From Roseiarcus sp963805295 (GTDB taxonomy: Bacteria > Pseudomonadota > Alphaproteobacteria > Rhizobiales > Beijerinckiaceae), in contig CAWDTW010000032.1 of the NCBI GenBank assembly GCA_963805295.1, positions 1-64,000 of the forward strand: a stretch of DNA of 64,000 nucleotides, read 5' to 3'. The position numbers and the translations under genes were made by a program. This document shows positions 36,227 to 45,832 of this stretch, one piece after another. The notes below the pieces were generated by a model. It did not search any database. It was not told the DNA's origin and worked only from the letters and a program-made list of their open reading frames with translations. Positions within the stretch are counted from its first letter, which is position 1, and every line of letters starts with the position of its first letter.

Positions 36227-38160
36227 CGGAGCTTCCCTCTTTCCGATTACGTAGGCGATTGATTTTTCGGCGAGATTTCGAGATATTGGTCTTGATGTGT
36301 ACCCATGTAATTGGCTGATTTTATGTTGTGTTGTGGTGCGGTCAGGCTTATTGTTGCCCCATGTACATCGAATCGGTCCCCAACCGCGATTCACCCCCCG
36401 CCATCCTCCTGCGCGAGAGCTATCGCGAAGGCGGGAAGGTCAGGAAGCGCACGTTGCTCAACCTGTCGGACTGGCCCAGCGAGCGGATCGCCGGCTTCAA
36501 GGCGCTGCTCAAGGGCGGCACGGTCATCCCGAGCGAGAAGGAGGCGATCAGCATCATTCGCTCCCTGCCGCACGGGCACGTGGCCGCGGCGCTGGGCACG
36601 GCGCGCAGGATCGGTCTCGACCGGCTGATCGGGCCGGACGGCAACCGCCGCCGCGACCTCGTCCTGGCGCTCGCCGTCAGCCGCATCCTCGATCCGTCCT
36701 CCAAGCTTGCCGCGGCCCGCGCGCTGTCGCCCGAAACCGCCGCCTCCAGCCTGGGGGACGAGCTCGGCCTCGGGATCGTCGACGAAGAGGAGCTCTACGC
36801 GGCGCTCGACTGGCTCGCGGTCCGCCAGCCGGCGATCGAGGCCATGCTCGCCAAGCGCCACCTCTCTGGCGGGACGCTGGTGCTCTACGACGTGACCTCG
36901 AGCTACATGGAGGGCCGCTGCTGCCCGCTCGCCCGGTTCGGCTACAACCGCGACGGCAAGAAGGGCAAGCTCCAGATCGTCTACGGCTTGCTCTGCGCCC
37001 CCGACGGCTGCCCCGTCGCCGTCGAGGTCTTCGAGGGCTCGACCGGCGACCCGGCGACGCTCGGCTCACAGGTCGCCAAGCTGAAGCAGCGCTTCGGCCT
37101 CGACCACGTGGTCCTGGTGGGTGACAGAGGCATGATCACCGACGCCCGGATCGCCGAGGACATCCAGCCGGCCGGGCTCGACTGGATCACCGCGCTCAGG
37201 GCGCCTGCGATCCGCGGGCTGCTCGACGGCGGCGCCTTCCAGATGTCGTTGTTCGATGACCGCGATATGGCGACCATCACCTCGCCCGACTTCCCGGGCG
37301 AGCGCCTCATCCTGTGCCGCAACGCCGCGCTCGCCGCCGAGCGCGCCCGCAAGCGCGAGGACCTGCTGCGCGCCACGGAACGCGATCTCGCCCCCATTGC
37401 CGCCGCGGTGCGGCGCAAGCGCGAGCCGCTCAGGGGAAAAGCCGACATCGGCCTCGCCGTCGGCGCCGTCATCGGCAAGCATAAAATGGCCAAGCACTTC
37501 GCGCTCGATATCACCGACACGTCCTTCGCCTTCGCCCGCAAGACCGCCGCGATCGCTGAGGAGGCCGCCCTCGACGGCCTCTACGCCGTGCGCACCAGCC
37601 TGCCCGAAACCGCGCTCGACGACAGCAAAACCGTCAAAAGCTACAAATCCCTGAGCCTGGTCGAGCACGCCATCCGGTCGATCAAGACCGTCGACCTCCA
37701 TGTCCGGCCGGTCTACCACTGGCTCGAAGACCGCGTGCGCGCCCACGTCTTCCTCTGCATGCTCGCCTATTATCTCGAATGGCACATGCGCCAGCGCCTG
37801 GCCCCCATGCTCTACGACGACACCGACAAGGAGGCCGCCGAGGCGCTCCGCAAGAGCCCGGTCGCAAAGGCTGAGCGATCGCCCGCCGCCCTCGCCAAGC
37901 AGACCACAGGCCGAACCGACGATGGTCTCCCCGTCCACAGCTTCCACACCCTGCTTCACGACCTCGCCACCATCACCAAAAACACCGTCGCGACCGCCCT
38001 CGCGCCCGACTTCCCCTTCACAATCACCACACGGCCGACACACATCCAGAAAAAAGCCTTCGACCTCCTGGGCATCACCTGTACCCAGTAACACACCCAT
38101 CCAGCTTGATCTTATCAAGCTGGAACAATGGGTTGCGCAGGTCGAAAGAGGGAAGCTCCG
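36227..38160 (+). mobile_element. IS1634-family insertion sequence
   Basis: The element is 1934 bp. The terminal inverted repeats are 17 bp and perfect: 36227-36243 (CGGAGCTTCCCTCTTTC) and its complement at 38144-38160. Flanking 6-bp direct repeats CCTAGT lie at 36221-36226 and 38161-38166. It contains one transposase gene. It looks intact and recent, since repeats and duplication are perfect. Confidence 0.93.
36361..38091 (+). CDS. IS1634-family transposase
   Basis: A 576-residue DDE transposase of the IS4-related IS1634 type. It starts MYIESVPNRDSPPAILLRES and has LVLALAVSRILDPSSKLAAA, the first catalytic Asp in TLVLYDVTSSYMEG, the second in VLVGDRGMITDARI, and the Tyr/Arg/Glu-region LVEHAIRSIKTVDLHVRPVY. 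Next is the terminal HVFLCMLAYYLEWHMRQRL. Complete and framed by perfect IS ends, so probably functional. The start at 36361 gives the family's usual N-terminus. Confidence 0.93.
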   Translation: MYIESVPNRDSPPAILLRESYREGGKVRKRTLLNLSDWPSERIAGFKALLKGGTVIPSEKEAISIIRSLPHGHVAAALGTARRIGLDRLIGPDGNRRRDLVLALAVSRILDPSSKLAAARALSPETAASSLGDELGLGIVDEEELYAALDWLAVRQPAIEAMLAKRHLSGGTLVLYDVTSSYMEGRCCPLARFGYNRDGKKGKLQIVYGLLCAPDGCPVAVEVFEGSTGDPATLGSQVAKLKQRFGLDHVVLVGDRGMITDARIAEDIQPAGLDWITALRAPAIRGLLDGGAFQMSLFDDRDMATITSPDFPGERLILCRNAALAAERARKREDLLRATERDLAPIAAAVRRKREPLRGKADIGLAVGAVIGKHKMAKHFALDITDTSFAFARKTAAIAEEAALDGLYAVRTSLPETALDDSKTVKSYKSLSLVEHAIRSIKTVDLHVRPVYHWLEDRVRAHVFLCMLAYYLEWHMRQRLAPMLYDDTDKEAAEALRKSPVAKAERSPAALAKQTTGRTDDGLPVHSFHTLLHDLATITKNTVATALAPDFPFTITTRPTHIQKKAFDLLGITCTQ

Positions 38161-38590
38161 CCTAGTACTTGCCGCAGGTGAGACGACGAAGAGTCGGAAA
38201 ACCGCGCCAGTGCGTGGTCAGGGCAGCGTTTGGTTACGTCGTCGCGCTCTACCCTCCCACAAGACACTGATTCTGATCGAAAACTCGCAAAACCTTGACA
38301 GTTACGTCTAATGAGTAGACGCACTTCGTGTTTTTTCTTCTCGCCGCGCCCCAATAACTTACCGCTACCTGATCGAAAGGTCATAAATAAGGGCGTCGTC
38401 TTCGAGCAGAACGTACAATGGGTCGGCAACCAGCGGAAGTCCCTCCAAGCTCATCTGAAGCCTGCGGCATTTTTTGCCCATCAAATAATGTCTTAATCCT
38501 ATTATCTAAATCGCCGCCGTCTTTAAGTAGCTCTTAAACGGCGGATCATCGGACGGTGCCGAAGAAAAAGGATATCGAGTGAGCATGCAA

Positions 38591-39953
38591 ATGATGGCTG
38601 AGACACTGAATTTGAGTGACAGAGCTTGGTTGTGTCCTTTCAGAGGGTTTAGAGTTGGCTCGTCGCTATTTCAAGTGGGTGAATTGGCCAGAACGTCTCC
38701 GGCGATGAGGTAGACGACGGCTTTGAGATTTCGCTTGGTTCGGTAGCCTTTGGCCTTGCGCTTGGCGGCCTGCACGTTGCCGTTGATGGCTTCGAGGACG
38801 CCGTTGGAAAGGCCGGTGGCGATCGATCTGAGAATGCCCTCGGCCTTGGCCATGATCGTTTTGGCCAGTCGCTTCATCGGGCCGAGATCGCAGACCTGAA
38901 CCCAGGCGTTCCAGCGATCGAGGAAGCGTCGGGCGGTCTTGGCGTCCATCGTGAACAGCTGTTGCAGGTTCATGCGGATTTGCATCGCCTGGATCGTGTC
39001 CAGGTTCTGCGCTTCCAATCTTGACAACGCTTCCTTCTCCTCCTGCGTCAGATGATCGACGTTCTTGAGGAAGATGTAGCGCCGGCCCTTGATCTGGAAG
39101 TTGTTCCGCGCTTCCTCGCGTCGCACCTGGTCGACGGCCTCGTTGGCGAGTTTGATGACGTGGAATTTGTCGAACGTGATCTCGGCGTTCTCGAAGTTCG
39201 CCTTGATCCCCGCTTCGAACGCCGCCCCCATGTCGATGCTGGCGTCGGTGACCGCCTCGCGCTTGCCGCCGTGCGCCTCGAGGAAATCCGCGAATTCCTT
39301 CACCGTCGCGGCGTCCTTGCCGTCGGCCACGTAGATGACTTTGCGCCGCGCCATGTCGACGAACAGGCTGACATAGTCGTGGCCGCGCCGCGCCGAGGTT
39401 TCGTCGGCGGCGATGCGCCGCACCTGCGACAAATCCAGCGCCTCCACCGCGCGCCAAACGTAATGCTCGACGATCCGCCACAAGCGCGTGTCGTGCTCGC
39501 CAAGCCGCTTGGCCGCATTGGCGATCGGCATCGCCTTGGCCAGCGCCAGCACGTAGGCCTCGAACAACAACGTGAACCCGGAACTCGCCCGAGCCCACGG
39601 CGTGGCGACCTTGCGCACCCGCAGTTCGGACAGCTCACTCGCGGCACACGAGCGTGCAACAGCGTGCGATGCTGGAAGAAGTGCAGATGCCGCCACGTTT
39701 CATCCTTTGTGTAGTGAACCGCGCAACCCTCGCGTCCGCACTCGGCGCAGGCGAACCGGCTCACGCGCGGAAAATCCACATACAAATCGAGCCGACCATC
39801 CTCGACCGCAAACTCGCTACGCGTCACCGTCCACGGCGACTGCAACCCAAGGGCCAACTGGAAAAGATCGGTGTCTCGCATCCCCTCACAATAAACTCGA
39901 TCCCAACCGATCGCTACCCAAGCGAACCCAAAAAACGGCCTTACCCACTCCAT
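38591..39953 (-). mobile_element. ISL3-family insertion sequence, ends not resolved
   Basis: The transposase region lies between the two halves of the split gene, so the element must be ~1.3-1.4 kb. I could not find convincing terminal inverted repeats or an 8-bp duplication; TGATGG/CCATCA words near both edges are suggestive only. The limits given are the inner borders of the disrupted gene, not measured ends. Confidence 0.6.
38671..39881 (-). CDS. ISL3-family transposase, frameshifted
   Basis: A ~403-residue DDE transposase. The N-terminus MRDTDLFQLALGLQSPWTVT leads to the zinc ribbon (FACAECGREGCAVHYTKDETW and VSCPNCG). The core has VRRIAADETSARRGHDYVSL with Asp, VIYVADGKDAATVKEFADFL and AVTDASIDMGAAFEAGIKAN with the second Asp. 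ATGLSNGVLEAINGNVQAAK carries the Glu. A missing G in the three-base tract at 39618-39620 breaks CPNCG-VRKVATPW; repairing it gives a normal-length protein. If the shift is real the element is inactive. Confidence 0.85.
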
Positions 39954-40371
39954 CAGGTATAAAGAATGTCTGATCGCTGGAATGAAACTCCCGAGCCCGG
40001 GCTTCTCAATAGGGGCACAGAAGTCAGTTTGGCCCTTGTACAAAGGACCGATTGGGTCATCGTAGTTTGGAAGAACAGAAGGTGACCAGATCGGCTCACT
40101 CCCGACTAGGTAGCCCGCTCCAGGATTTGGGATTGTTCGCGCGGTACGTGCCAATTGTCGAAAAATGACATTGCTGCTCCATAAATTAGAAAGCTGATCG
40201 TGGAGCGCATTTCTTATATCACTCGCATAAGCGACTTTCGATTTGTTGCCGCTTGCAGGAAGATCACCATCAAAAACGAGAGAAAATTTCATCGGTTCGA
40301 ACCAAGCAGTCAGACAACGAATGCTTTCTTAATGGCCCGAAGCCGCGCTCGCCGAGCGCGGCTACAAGGCC

Positions 40372-40608
40372 CTACCCCCGGATCGGCTCGTGGGCGAGCG
40401 CGGCGCGCAGGAAATAATAGAGCCCGGTCAGGGCGCTCAGCACGAACACGCCCTGGAGGAGGTGGGTGATCGTCTCGCCGAGGGCGAAGAGGCCCCCGAT
40501 CGCCCAGCCGGCGGCGGCGGCGGCGCCGACGAGTTCGGTGCCGACCAGGATGGCGACGCTGATCAGCGTCGTCGCGTTGGTCCAGTTGATCGGCTTGGCC
40601 TCGGCCAA
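40372..40608 (-). CDS. Small membrane protein
   Basis: A ~78-residue protein with two hydrophobic helices: ATTLISVAILVGTELVGAAA and LGETITHLLQGVFVLSALTG. I chose the TTG at 40608 (reads AEAKPINWTNA) because GGAGA stands 6-7 bases upstream; an extension to 40665 is arginine-rich. Similar short two-helix proteins are frequent in Hyphomicrobiales, with unknown function. Confidence 0.6.
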   Translation of the reverse strand: MAEAKPINWTNATTLISVAILVGTELVGAAAAAGWAIGGLFALGETITHLLQGVFVLSALTGLYYFLRAALAHEPIRG

Positions 40609-40751
40609 AGGGCTTTCTCCGTTTGCGAAGCGCCCGCGGATATACCAACGCGTCCGTCGGCGCAAGCCCGGCGGCCTAGGGGGATCGCTTCAGGTTAGGG
40701 AGCGTGGCCCGGCGCCCGCGCCGCAAGCCTATCCATCCGCTCGCGCCCCCT

Positions 40752-40820
40752 GTCTTTGTGCTCCTTCGTGTCCTTTGTGGTCAATCATTTCACCACAAAG
40801 GACACGAAGGGGCACAAAGG
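40752..40820. repeat. Inverted repeat with CCTTCGTGTCCT arms, copy 2
   Basis: Arms CTTTGTGCTCCTTCGTGTCC and its near-complement around CACCACAAAGGACACGAAGG make a ~29-bp stem with a short AT-rich loop upstream of kup. It is the second copy of the repeat at 35203-35268. Confidence 0.78.
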
Positions 40821-40894
40821 TCTGACCTGGGCGCATGTGTCGCGTTGCCCGCCGCGCACTCCCATTGCAGAATGGCGAAAATAGGCCCAAGGCC

Positions 40895-42856
40895 ATGTCG
40901 ATTCTCGTCGATCGCCCGCATCGCGCCGACGCCGCCAGGCAGGCGCACGATCACGCCCCGCACGGCGGGGTCGGGCCGTTGGCGCTCGGCGCCCTCGGCG
41001 TCGTCTATGGCGACATCGGCACCTCGCCCCTTTACGCGATGGACCAGATTTTTCGCGTCGCGCCGGCGCGAACAGCCGAGGACGCGCTCGGCGCCGTCTC
41101 GCTGGTCATCTGGACGCTGACCCTCATCGTCGCGGTCAAATACGCGCTCCTGGTGCTCAGCGCCCAGAACGACGGCGAGGGCGGCGTGTTCGCGCTCTAT
41201 GGCCTCCTGCACGACCGCGCCGACCGCCGGGCGCGCATGCTTCTTTGGGCCCTGATGGCGGGCGCGGGGCTGCTCATCGGCGACGGCATGATCACGCCGG
41301 CGATCAGCGTGCTTTCCGCCGTCGAGGGCCTCGGCGTCGCCGTGCCGAGCCTTGCCGAGGCGGTGATCCCGATCACGCTCGGGCTCCTCATCGCACTCTT
41401 CGCCGTCCAGTACCAGGGCGCTTCCGGCGTCGGCACGGTGTTCGGGCCGATCGTGCTCGTCTGGTTCATCGCGATCGCCGCGCTCGGCGCCGTCCAGATC
41501 GCGGCCCATCCGCAAATTCTCGCCGCCTTCAACCCGGTCCACGGGCTCGCGTTTCTGGCGCGCGCGAACCTCGTCGAGGCGCTGCTGCTGCTCGGCGCCC
41601 TGATGCTGGTCGTCACCGGGGGCGAGGCGATGTACGCCGACCTCGGCCATTTCGGCGCGCTGCCGATCCGGCTCTCCTGGTACGCCGTCGTCTTTCCTGC
41701 GCTCCTCCTCAACTATCTCGGCCAGGGCGCCTATCTCATCGGCGGCGGGCCGGTCGCCGACGACAAGCTCTTCTATGCGCTTAGCCCCCAGTGGCTCCTG
41801 GCGCCGATGGTCGTGCTGGCGACGGCGGCGACCGTCATCGCCTCGCAGTCGCTCATTTCCGGGGCCTTTTCGCTGGTGTCGCAGGCGATCCGGCTCGGAC
41901 TCTTTCCGCGGCTGGAAATCCGCCACACCCATCAGGCCCACGAGGGGCAGATCTACATTCCGGTCGTCAACGTCGTGCTGCTGATCGGCTGCGTGGCGCT
42001 CGTCTGGTCGTTCGGCTCGAGCGCCGCGCTCGCTGCGGCCTATGGTCTGGCGGTCTCCGGCGTGATGGTGATCACGTCGATCGCGATGGTTCCGGTGGCG
42101 CTGCGCCAATGGGGCTGGAGCCCGGCGACGACCGCGCTCGTCTGGGGACCGCTGACGGCGCTCAACGCCGCCTTTCTGCTCGCGAGCTCGCTAAAACTGT
42201 TCGAGGGCGGCTATGTGCCGATCGCGGTCGGCTCCGTCGCCTTCGCCGCCATGGCGACCTGGCGCTGGGGCCGCAAGGCGATCTACGCCGCCCACAACGC
42301 CAAGGCGACGCTGACGATGGCCGAAGTCGTCGAACTGCACCGGTCGAGCCGGTACCACCTCGAGCGCAACGCGCTGATCATGTCGCCCCGCCCCCTGCGC
42401 GCGCTGAGCGACCGCGCGCCCTCGCTCATCCGCCTCATCGCCGAGCGCACCGGCGTGCTGCCGCGCAACCTCATCTTCGTCCAGGTCATCCACAAGAAGA
42501 CGCCCTACATCCATGGCAGCCGCTACCGGGTGACGGTGTTCGACCGCAACGAGCTTAGGGGCAACGTCATCGGCGTCGAGCTTTCCTTCGGCTTTCTCGA
42601 GGAGCCGAACGTCGAGCGCGCACTCGAGGACCTCGCCCGCCATCAGGAGATCGACCTGCCAAGCGATCCGCGTCAATGGATCGTCCACGTCATGCAGGAG
42701 AACTTTTTGCCGGCGCGCAAGAGCAGCCTCTTCAAACGCCTGCGGCTGAAGCTCTTCCTCTTCCTGCGCCAGGTCTCGAGGCCCGCTTATTCCTACTACG
42801 GCGTCGGCGACGCGGTGCAGCTGACGGTGGAGGTCATTCCGGTGAGGCTCAGGTAA
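40895..42856 (+). CDS. kup: Low-affinity K+ transporter Kup
   Basis: A 653-residue KUP/HAK/KT-type potassium/proton symporter in the inner membrane. It shows LALGALGVVYGDIGTSPLYA at the N-terminus, the family signature GEGGVFALYGLL, GDGMITPAISVLSAVEGLGV, GGEAMYADLGHFGALPIR and YLGQGAYLI. About 12 membrane helices are followed by a ~120-residue cytoplasmic tail (ALIMSPRPLRALSDRAPSLI to the end). The start at 40895 (MSILVDRPH) is preferred to the upstream frame. Complete. Confidence 0.95.
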   Translation: MSILVDRPHRADAARQAHDHAPHGGVGPLALGALGVVYGDIGTSPLYAMDQIFRVAPARTAEDALGAVSLVIWTLTLIVAVKYALLVLSAQNDGEGGVFALYGLLHDRADRRARMLLWALMAGAGLLIGDGMITPAISVLSAVEGLGVAVPSLAEAVIPITLGLLIALFAVQYQGASGVGTVFGPIVLVWFIAIAALGAVQIAAHPQILAAFNPVHGLAFLARANLVEALLLLGALMLVVTGGEAMYADLGHFGALPIRLSWYAVVFPALLLNYLGQGAYLIGGGPVADDKLFYALSPQWLLAPMVVLATAATVIASQSLISGAFSLVSQAIRLGLFPRLEIRHTHQAHEGQIYIPVVNVVLLIGCVALVWSFGSSAALAAAYGLAVSGVMVITSIAMVPVALRQWGWSPATTALVWGPLTALNAAFLLASSLKLFEGGYVPIAVGSVAFAAMATWRWGRKAIYAAHNAKATLTMAEVVELHRSSRYHLERNALIMSPRPLRALSDRAPSLIRLIAERTGVLPRNLIFVQVIHKKTPYIHGSRYRVTVFDRNELRGNVIGVELSFGFLEEPNVERALEDLARHQEIDLPSDPRQWIVHVMQENFLPARKSSLFKRLRLKLFLFLRQVSRPAYSYYGVGDAVQLTVEVIPVRLR

Positions 42857-43210
42857 GGCGGCGGGAACGCACCGGGCGAAATTGGTCGCTTGGCGCCGAA
42901 ATCCGACCGTACCGAAGGGGCTGGCGTCGGACCGGAGGCGCGACGTGTTACGGGTCGAGCGGACGGTCGCGAGTGCGCCAAGAGCGGCCGTTCGCCGATG
43001 GCGTGGCGAATGGGTCAAATCGACCGTAATGAGACGTTCACGCCAACCGACGCCTCTGAGCGACGCGGCGAGATGTGCCGCGACTTCAAGTTGCTGGCCG
43101 GTCCGCTGGAGTTGTATACAAGAGAGCGCCGGCAGTGGGTTCGTAACAGCGCTTCGGGCTTTCGATTTGGGGTGGAACGGGCGCGTGCGCGAACCACCCC
43201 TGTTAGATCA
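42857..43210. other. Intergenic region, nothing recognised
   Basis: About 350 bases between convergent kup and the secreted protein gene. The open frames here are antisense or arginine-rich with no family pattern. No clear terminator hairpin was found. Confidence 0.4.
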
Positions 43211-44793
43211 CTACCGCTCGATGTAGGGCTCGACGTACCCATCGGGGAATTTCACCTGGAAGCGGCCGATTGTGCGATAGTCCCCCAGATTGTTGCTGGG
43301 CTGCGGCGTGTTGTAACCGGCGAAAACGATGGTGACTGTCTGAGGATCGGTGTATTGCGCCTGCGGATCATAGACCCGGCCGCTGAAGAAATTCGAGTTG
43401 TAGCCTTTCGGCGGTGGAAAGGCTCCCGTCGCAGGCGTAAACGGCGCCACCTGGGCGGGCGTCAGAAGGTCGGCCCCGTAGACATTCACGACCGGCGGAT
43501 TGAGTGGATACGGCCGCGGGCCGGACAGATCCGTGACAGTGTCGGTCGACAGGATCGGATTGGCGAGCCCGTTGATCACATGCCAGCTCAACAAGTCGCT
43601 CGGCTGTATGACGCGGTTGTCGGTCTCGGCATAGCCGATGAAATGGAAGGCGTCCGAGTCGTTGTCGAGGCAGTTGCCACCGCCGAAGAACATGCCATAG
43701 CGCCCGTCCGCGAGTTGGAGAATGCTGCCGCTACCGAGATAGCGCATGCCGTTCAACGCCACCGTCTTTGGGTCATTCAGCCCGCTGGCGGCGCCGATAT
43801 CGGTGAAATTGACGCCATCCGTCGTGGTGGCCACGCGGACGGCGGTCACATCGTGGTTCGCGCTACGCGGTTTGCCGTTCACCAGATTGGTCAGCGCGAA
43901 TGAGGGCGTCTTCGGGCATACCGGGTAGCCTAAGCCGATATCGGCGTTCAGCGTCTTTTCCACATAGACGACCGCCGTTGTCGATCCCATCGTGGCCGAG
44001 CCCATGAACGCGTCGGGATTTTGAAGGCCGCGCGTAGACGAGGCTTCAGCGTCAAGCGTCGGATAGCCGCCAGAAGCAAGCGGACTTACATAGCCGAAGT
44101 CCGGTTGCGAGGACAGCGAGCCCGCCGGCGCCGCATTGAGCATGTGCACAACCAACTGGTCGGAGTCGATATGGCCATTGGCGCGGTTCAACTGGTAGAT
44201 GCGCTGCACGCGGTTCACGCTCAGGACAACGGGGTGGCCGAGGCCGTTATCGGCGGCGTTGGCGCTCGACGAGCCGTATGCCGTCTGGACGCCGTTCACA
44301 TTGACATTCAGGTTGTCCGGATCGGTTGCATCCCATGGGCAGTACGGATTAAGCGCCAGGGCCTCGCTTACGGCGATCCAGGTGGCGCCCCAATCGCTCG
44401 AGATCGCCCCGACTACGGCCTCTTGCTCGTTGCGCGGCCGATAGTCGAAGAAACCTTCGAGGACGGCGCCATGACGCCGTACGAAGGGGAAATAATATGG
44501 CTGCATCACACTGAAGCCGTGATTTTTGAGAGCTCACCGCGCGCGCCGCAGTAGCTTGCATAGGGCACTCCCGACCCCGTGTAGGGCGGACCCGAAGTGG
44601 TCGGGACGATGCCCGACGCGTTGTACTCGAAAGCGCCTGTCGACTGATGCAAGGTCCATGGCCCATGATTGATCATCGACTCGACCAAGCTGTTCGGGAC
44701 ATAGGCAATCGTCGGGCTCGCGTCCGTAGCCTGCGCGGTTGCGGCAGCAAGCAGGGCGATGGCGCCGGAAGCGCCCAGAAGCGACCTATTCAT
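43211..44793 (-). CDS. Large secreted protein, beta-propeller-like, frameshifted
   Basis: A ~527-residue exported protein. Signal peptide GASGAIALLAAATAQA is followed by TDASPTIAYVPNSLVESMIN, then NEQEAVVGAISSDWGATW, GRYGMFFGGGNCLDNDSDAF and TVTIVFAGYNTPQPSNNLGD. The repeated short strands with xGxxDGVNF and GRYxxFF phrases suggest a GH43/GH32-like five-bladed propeller or exo-alpha-sialidase-like fold, but no family is certain. N- and C-terminal parts are in different frames: a missing base in the A5 tract (T5 on the plus strand, 44523-44527) restores SKNHGFSVMQPYYFPF. Function unknown. Confidence 0.65.
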
Positions 44794-44970
44794 GCGGAGA
44801 CCCCTTTGTAAGATTTTGCAGGATATGGCGGTTTCGCTCGAGCCACGAAAATCGGCGCCCGATCCGCCGCCGATCGGGCTAGCATCGGGTCACTGACACT
44901 AATGAGACGGAACGATGAACAACGGGGACGCGATCGTACTCTACCCAAATTAATCAGGGCGGTCCTCATC

Positions 44971-45190
44971 TGAGGCGAGCGAGGGGCACAGACCAAATGC
45001 AGCCCCGCGAGGAAGTTGGGGGCGGATTTTTCTTAGCGGAGGGCGATGCCTCGGAACTGTTTGATAAAATTGAAGAAGCGTTCAATGAGGTTGTGTTCGG
45101 CATAGAGGGCGAGATCGCAGTCGCGCGGGACCACGCCCGAAGGGGACGCTCGACGCCAGTCGCCGAGCGTCTTGATTTTCTCCGCTAGCC
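44971..45190 (-). pseudogene. IS5-family transposase C-terminal remnant
   Basis: The minus strand reads CDLALYAEHNLIERFFNFIK and, after QFRGIALR, an in-frame TAA at 45033-45035 in place of the usual Tyr, then EKSAPNFLAGLHLVCA. This is the YRRRNxIERFFxxLKxFRRxATRY end of IS5-type transposases. Everything before the catalytic third is gone. No terminal repeats were found. Confidence 0.72.
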
Positions 45191-45222
45191 GTCGACAGTC
45201 CCTTCGTGATCATTTGCTGCTG

Positions 45223-45763
45223 ATGTCCGCCTCACCAATTGCCGTCGCCGCGCTCGAGCCCGCCGCCTTAGCGCAATCCGTCGACCGCCTCGCGAAAATC
45301 CTGCACCCCTGCGTGCGCGAGGGCGCGAGTGTCGGCTTCGTGCCGCCGTTCAGCCTGGACGAGGCCAGCGCCTACTGGCGCGACAAGGTCGCGCCCCCGC
45401 ACGCGGCGGGGAGCCGGCTCGTCCTCATCGCGAGCCTCGGCGACAACGTCGCCGGAACGGCGCAGCTCGATCTCGAACTCGATGCCGAGCAAGCGCCATC
45501 ACGCCGAAGTCTCCAAGGTTCTGGTCGACCCACAATTCCGCAGAGCGGGCGTCGCGCGCGCGCTGATGGCGGAGATCGAACGGCGCGCAGCCGCAGCAGG
45601 CCGCTGGCTCATCACCCTCGACACCGCGGGCGACGCGGCCGAGGCGCTCTACCGTTCGCTCGTCTATGAGCTCGCCGGCGCAATTCCGCTCTACGCCCGC
45701 GACGCCTTCGAGGAGCGCTACGACGCCACCCGGTTCATGTACAAGGACCTGCGCCCCGGTTAG
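45223..45763 (+). CDS. GNAT-family acetyltransferase, frameshifted
   Basis: A ~179-residue acetyltransferase. The first part, SVDRLAKILHPCVREGASVG to VLIASLGDNVAGTAQLDLEL, joins by removal of one base near 45481 to MPSKRHHAEVSKVLVDPQFR, then RAGVARALMAEIERRAAAAG (acetyl-CoA loop), LITLDTAGDAAEALYRSLVY and a C-terminal YDATRFMYKDL. These blocks form a complete GNAT domain, closest to a group with VxLVxPxxRxxGVARALM. The substrate is unknown. Confidence 0.8.
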
Positions 45764-45832
45764 CCTTGAGCGGGCGGAGACGGCCGGCGGGCGCGAGGCT
45801 CCCGCTCGGGCCGCGGAGGAGAGAACCGACAG

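Larger units (their letters stand above)
38365..40292 (-). pseudogene. Hypothetical (RusA-like?) gene split by an ISL3 element
   Basis: The 5' part, 39954-40292, encodes MKFSLVFDGDLPASGNKSKV through PIEKPGLGSFIPAIRHSLYL. The 3' part, about 38365-38590 on the same strand, reads CSLDILFLRHRP, then ELLKDGGDLDNRIKTLFD, and YVLLEDDALIYDLSIR before the TAG at 38365-38367, with three small indels between. I recall a conserved hypothetical family with this layout (start MKF-x-L-x-DGxLP, Asp-Leu-Asp-Asn-Arg motif). The DLDN block also resembles RusA resolvases, but this is unproven. The two halves are separated by the ISL3 transposase region. Confidence 0.7.
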
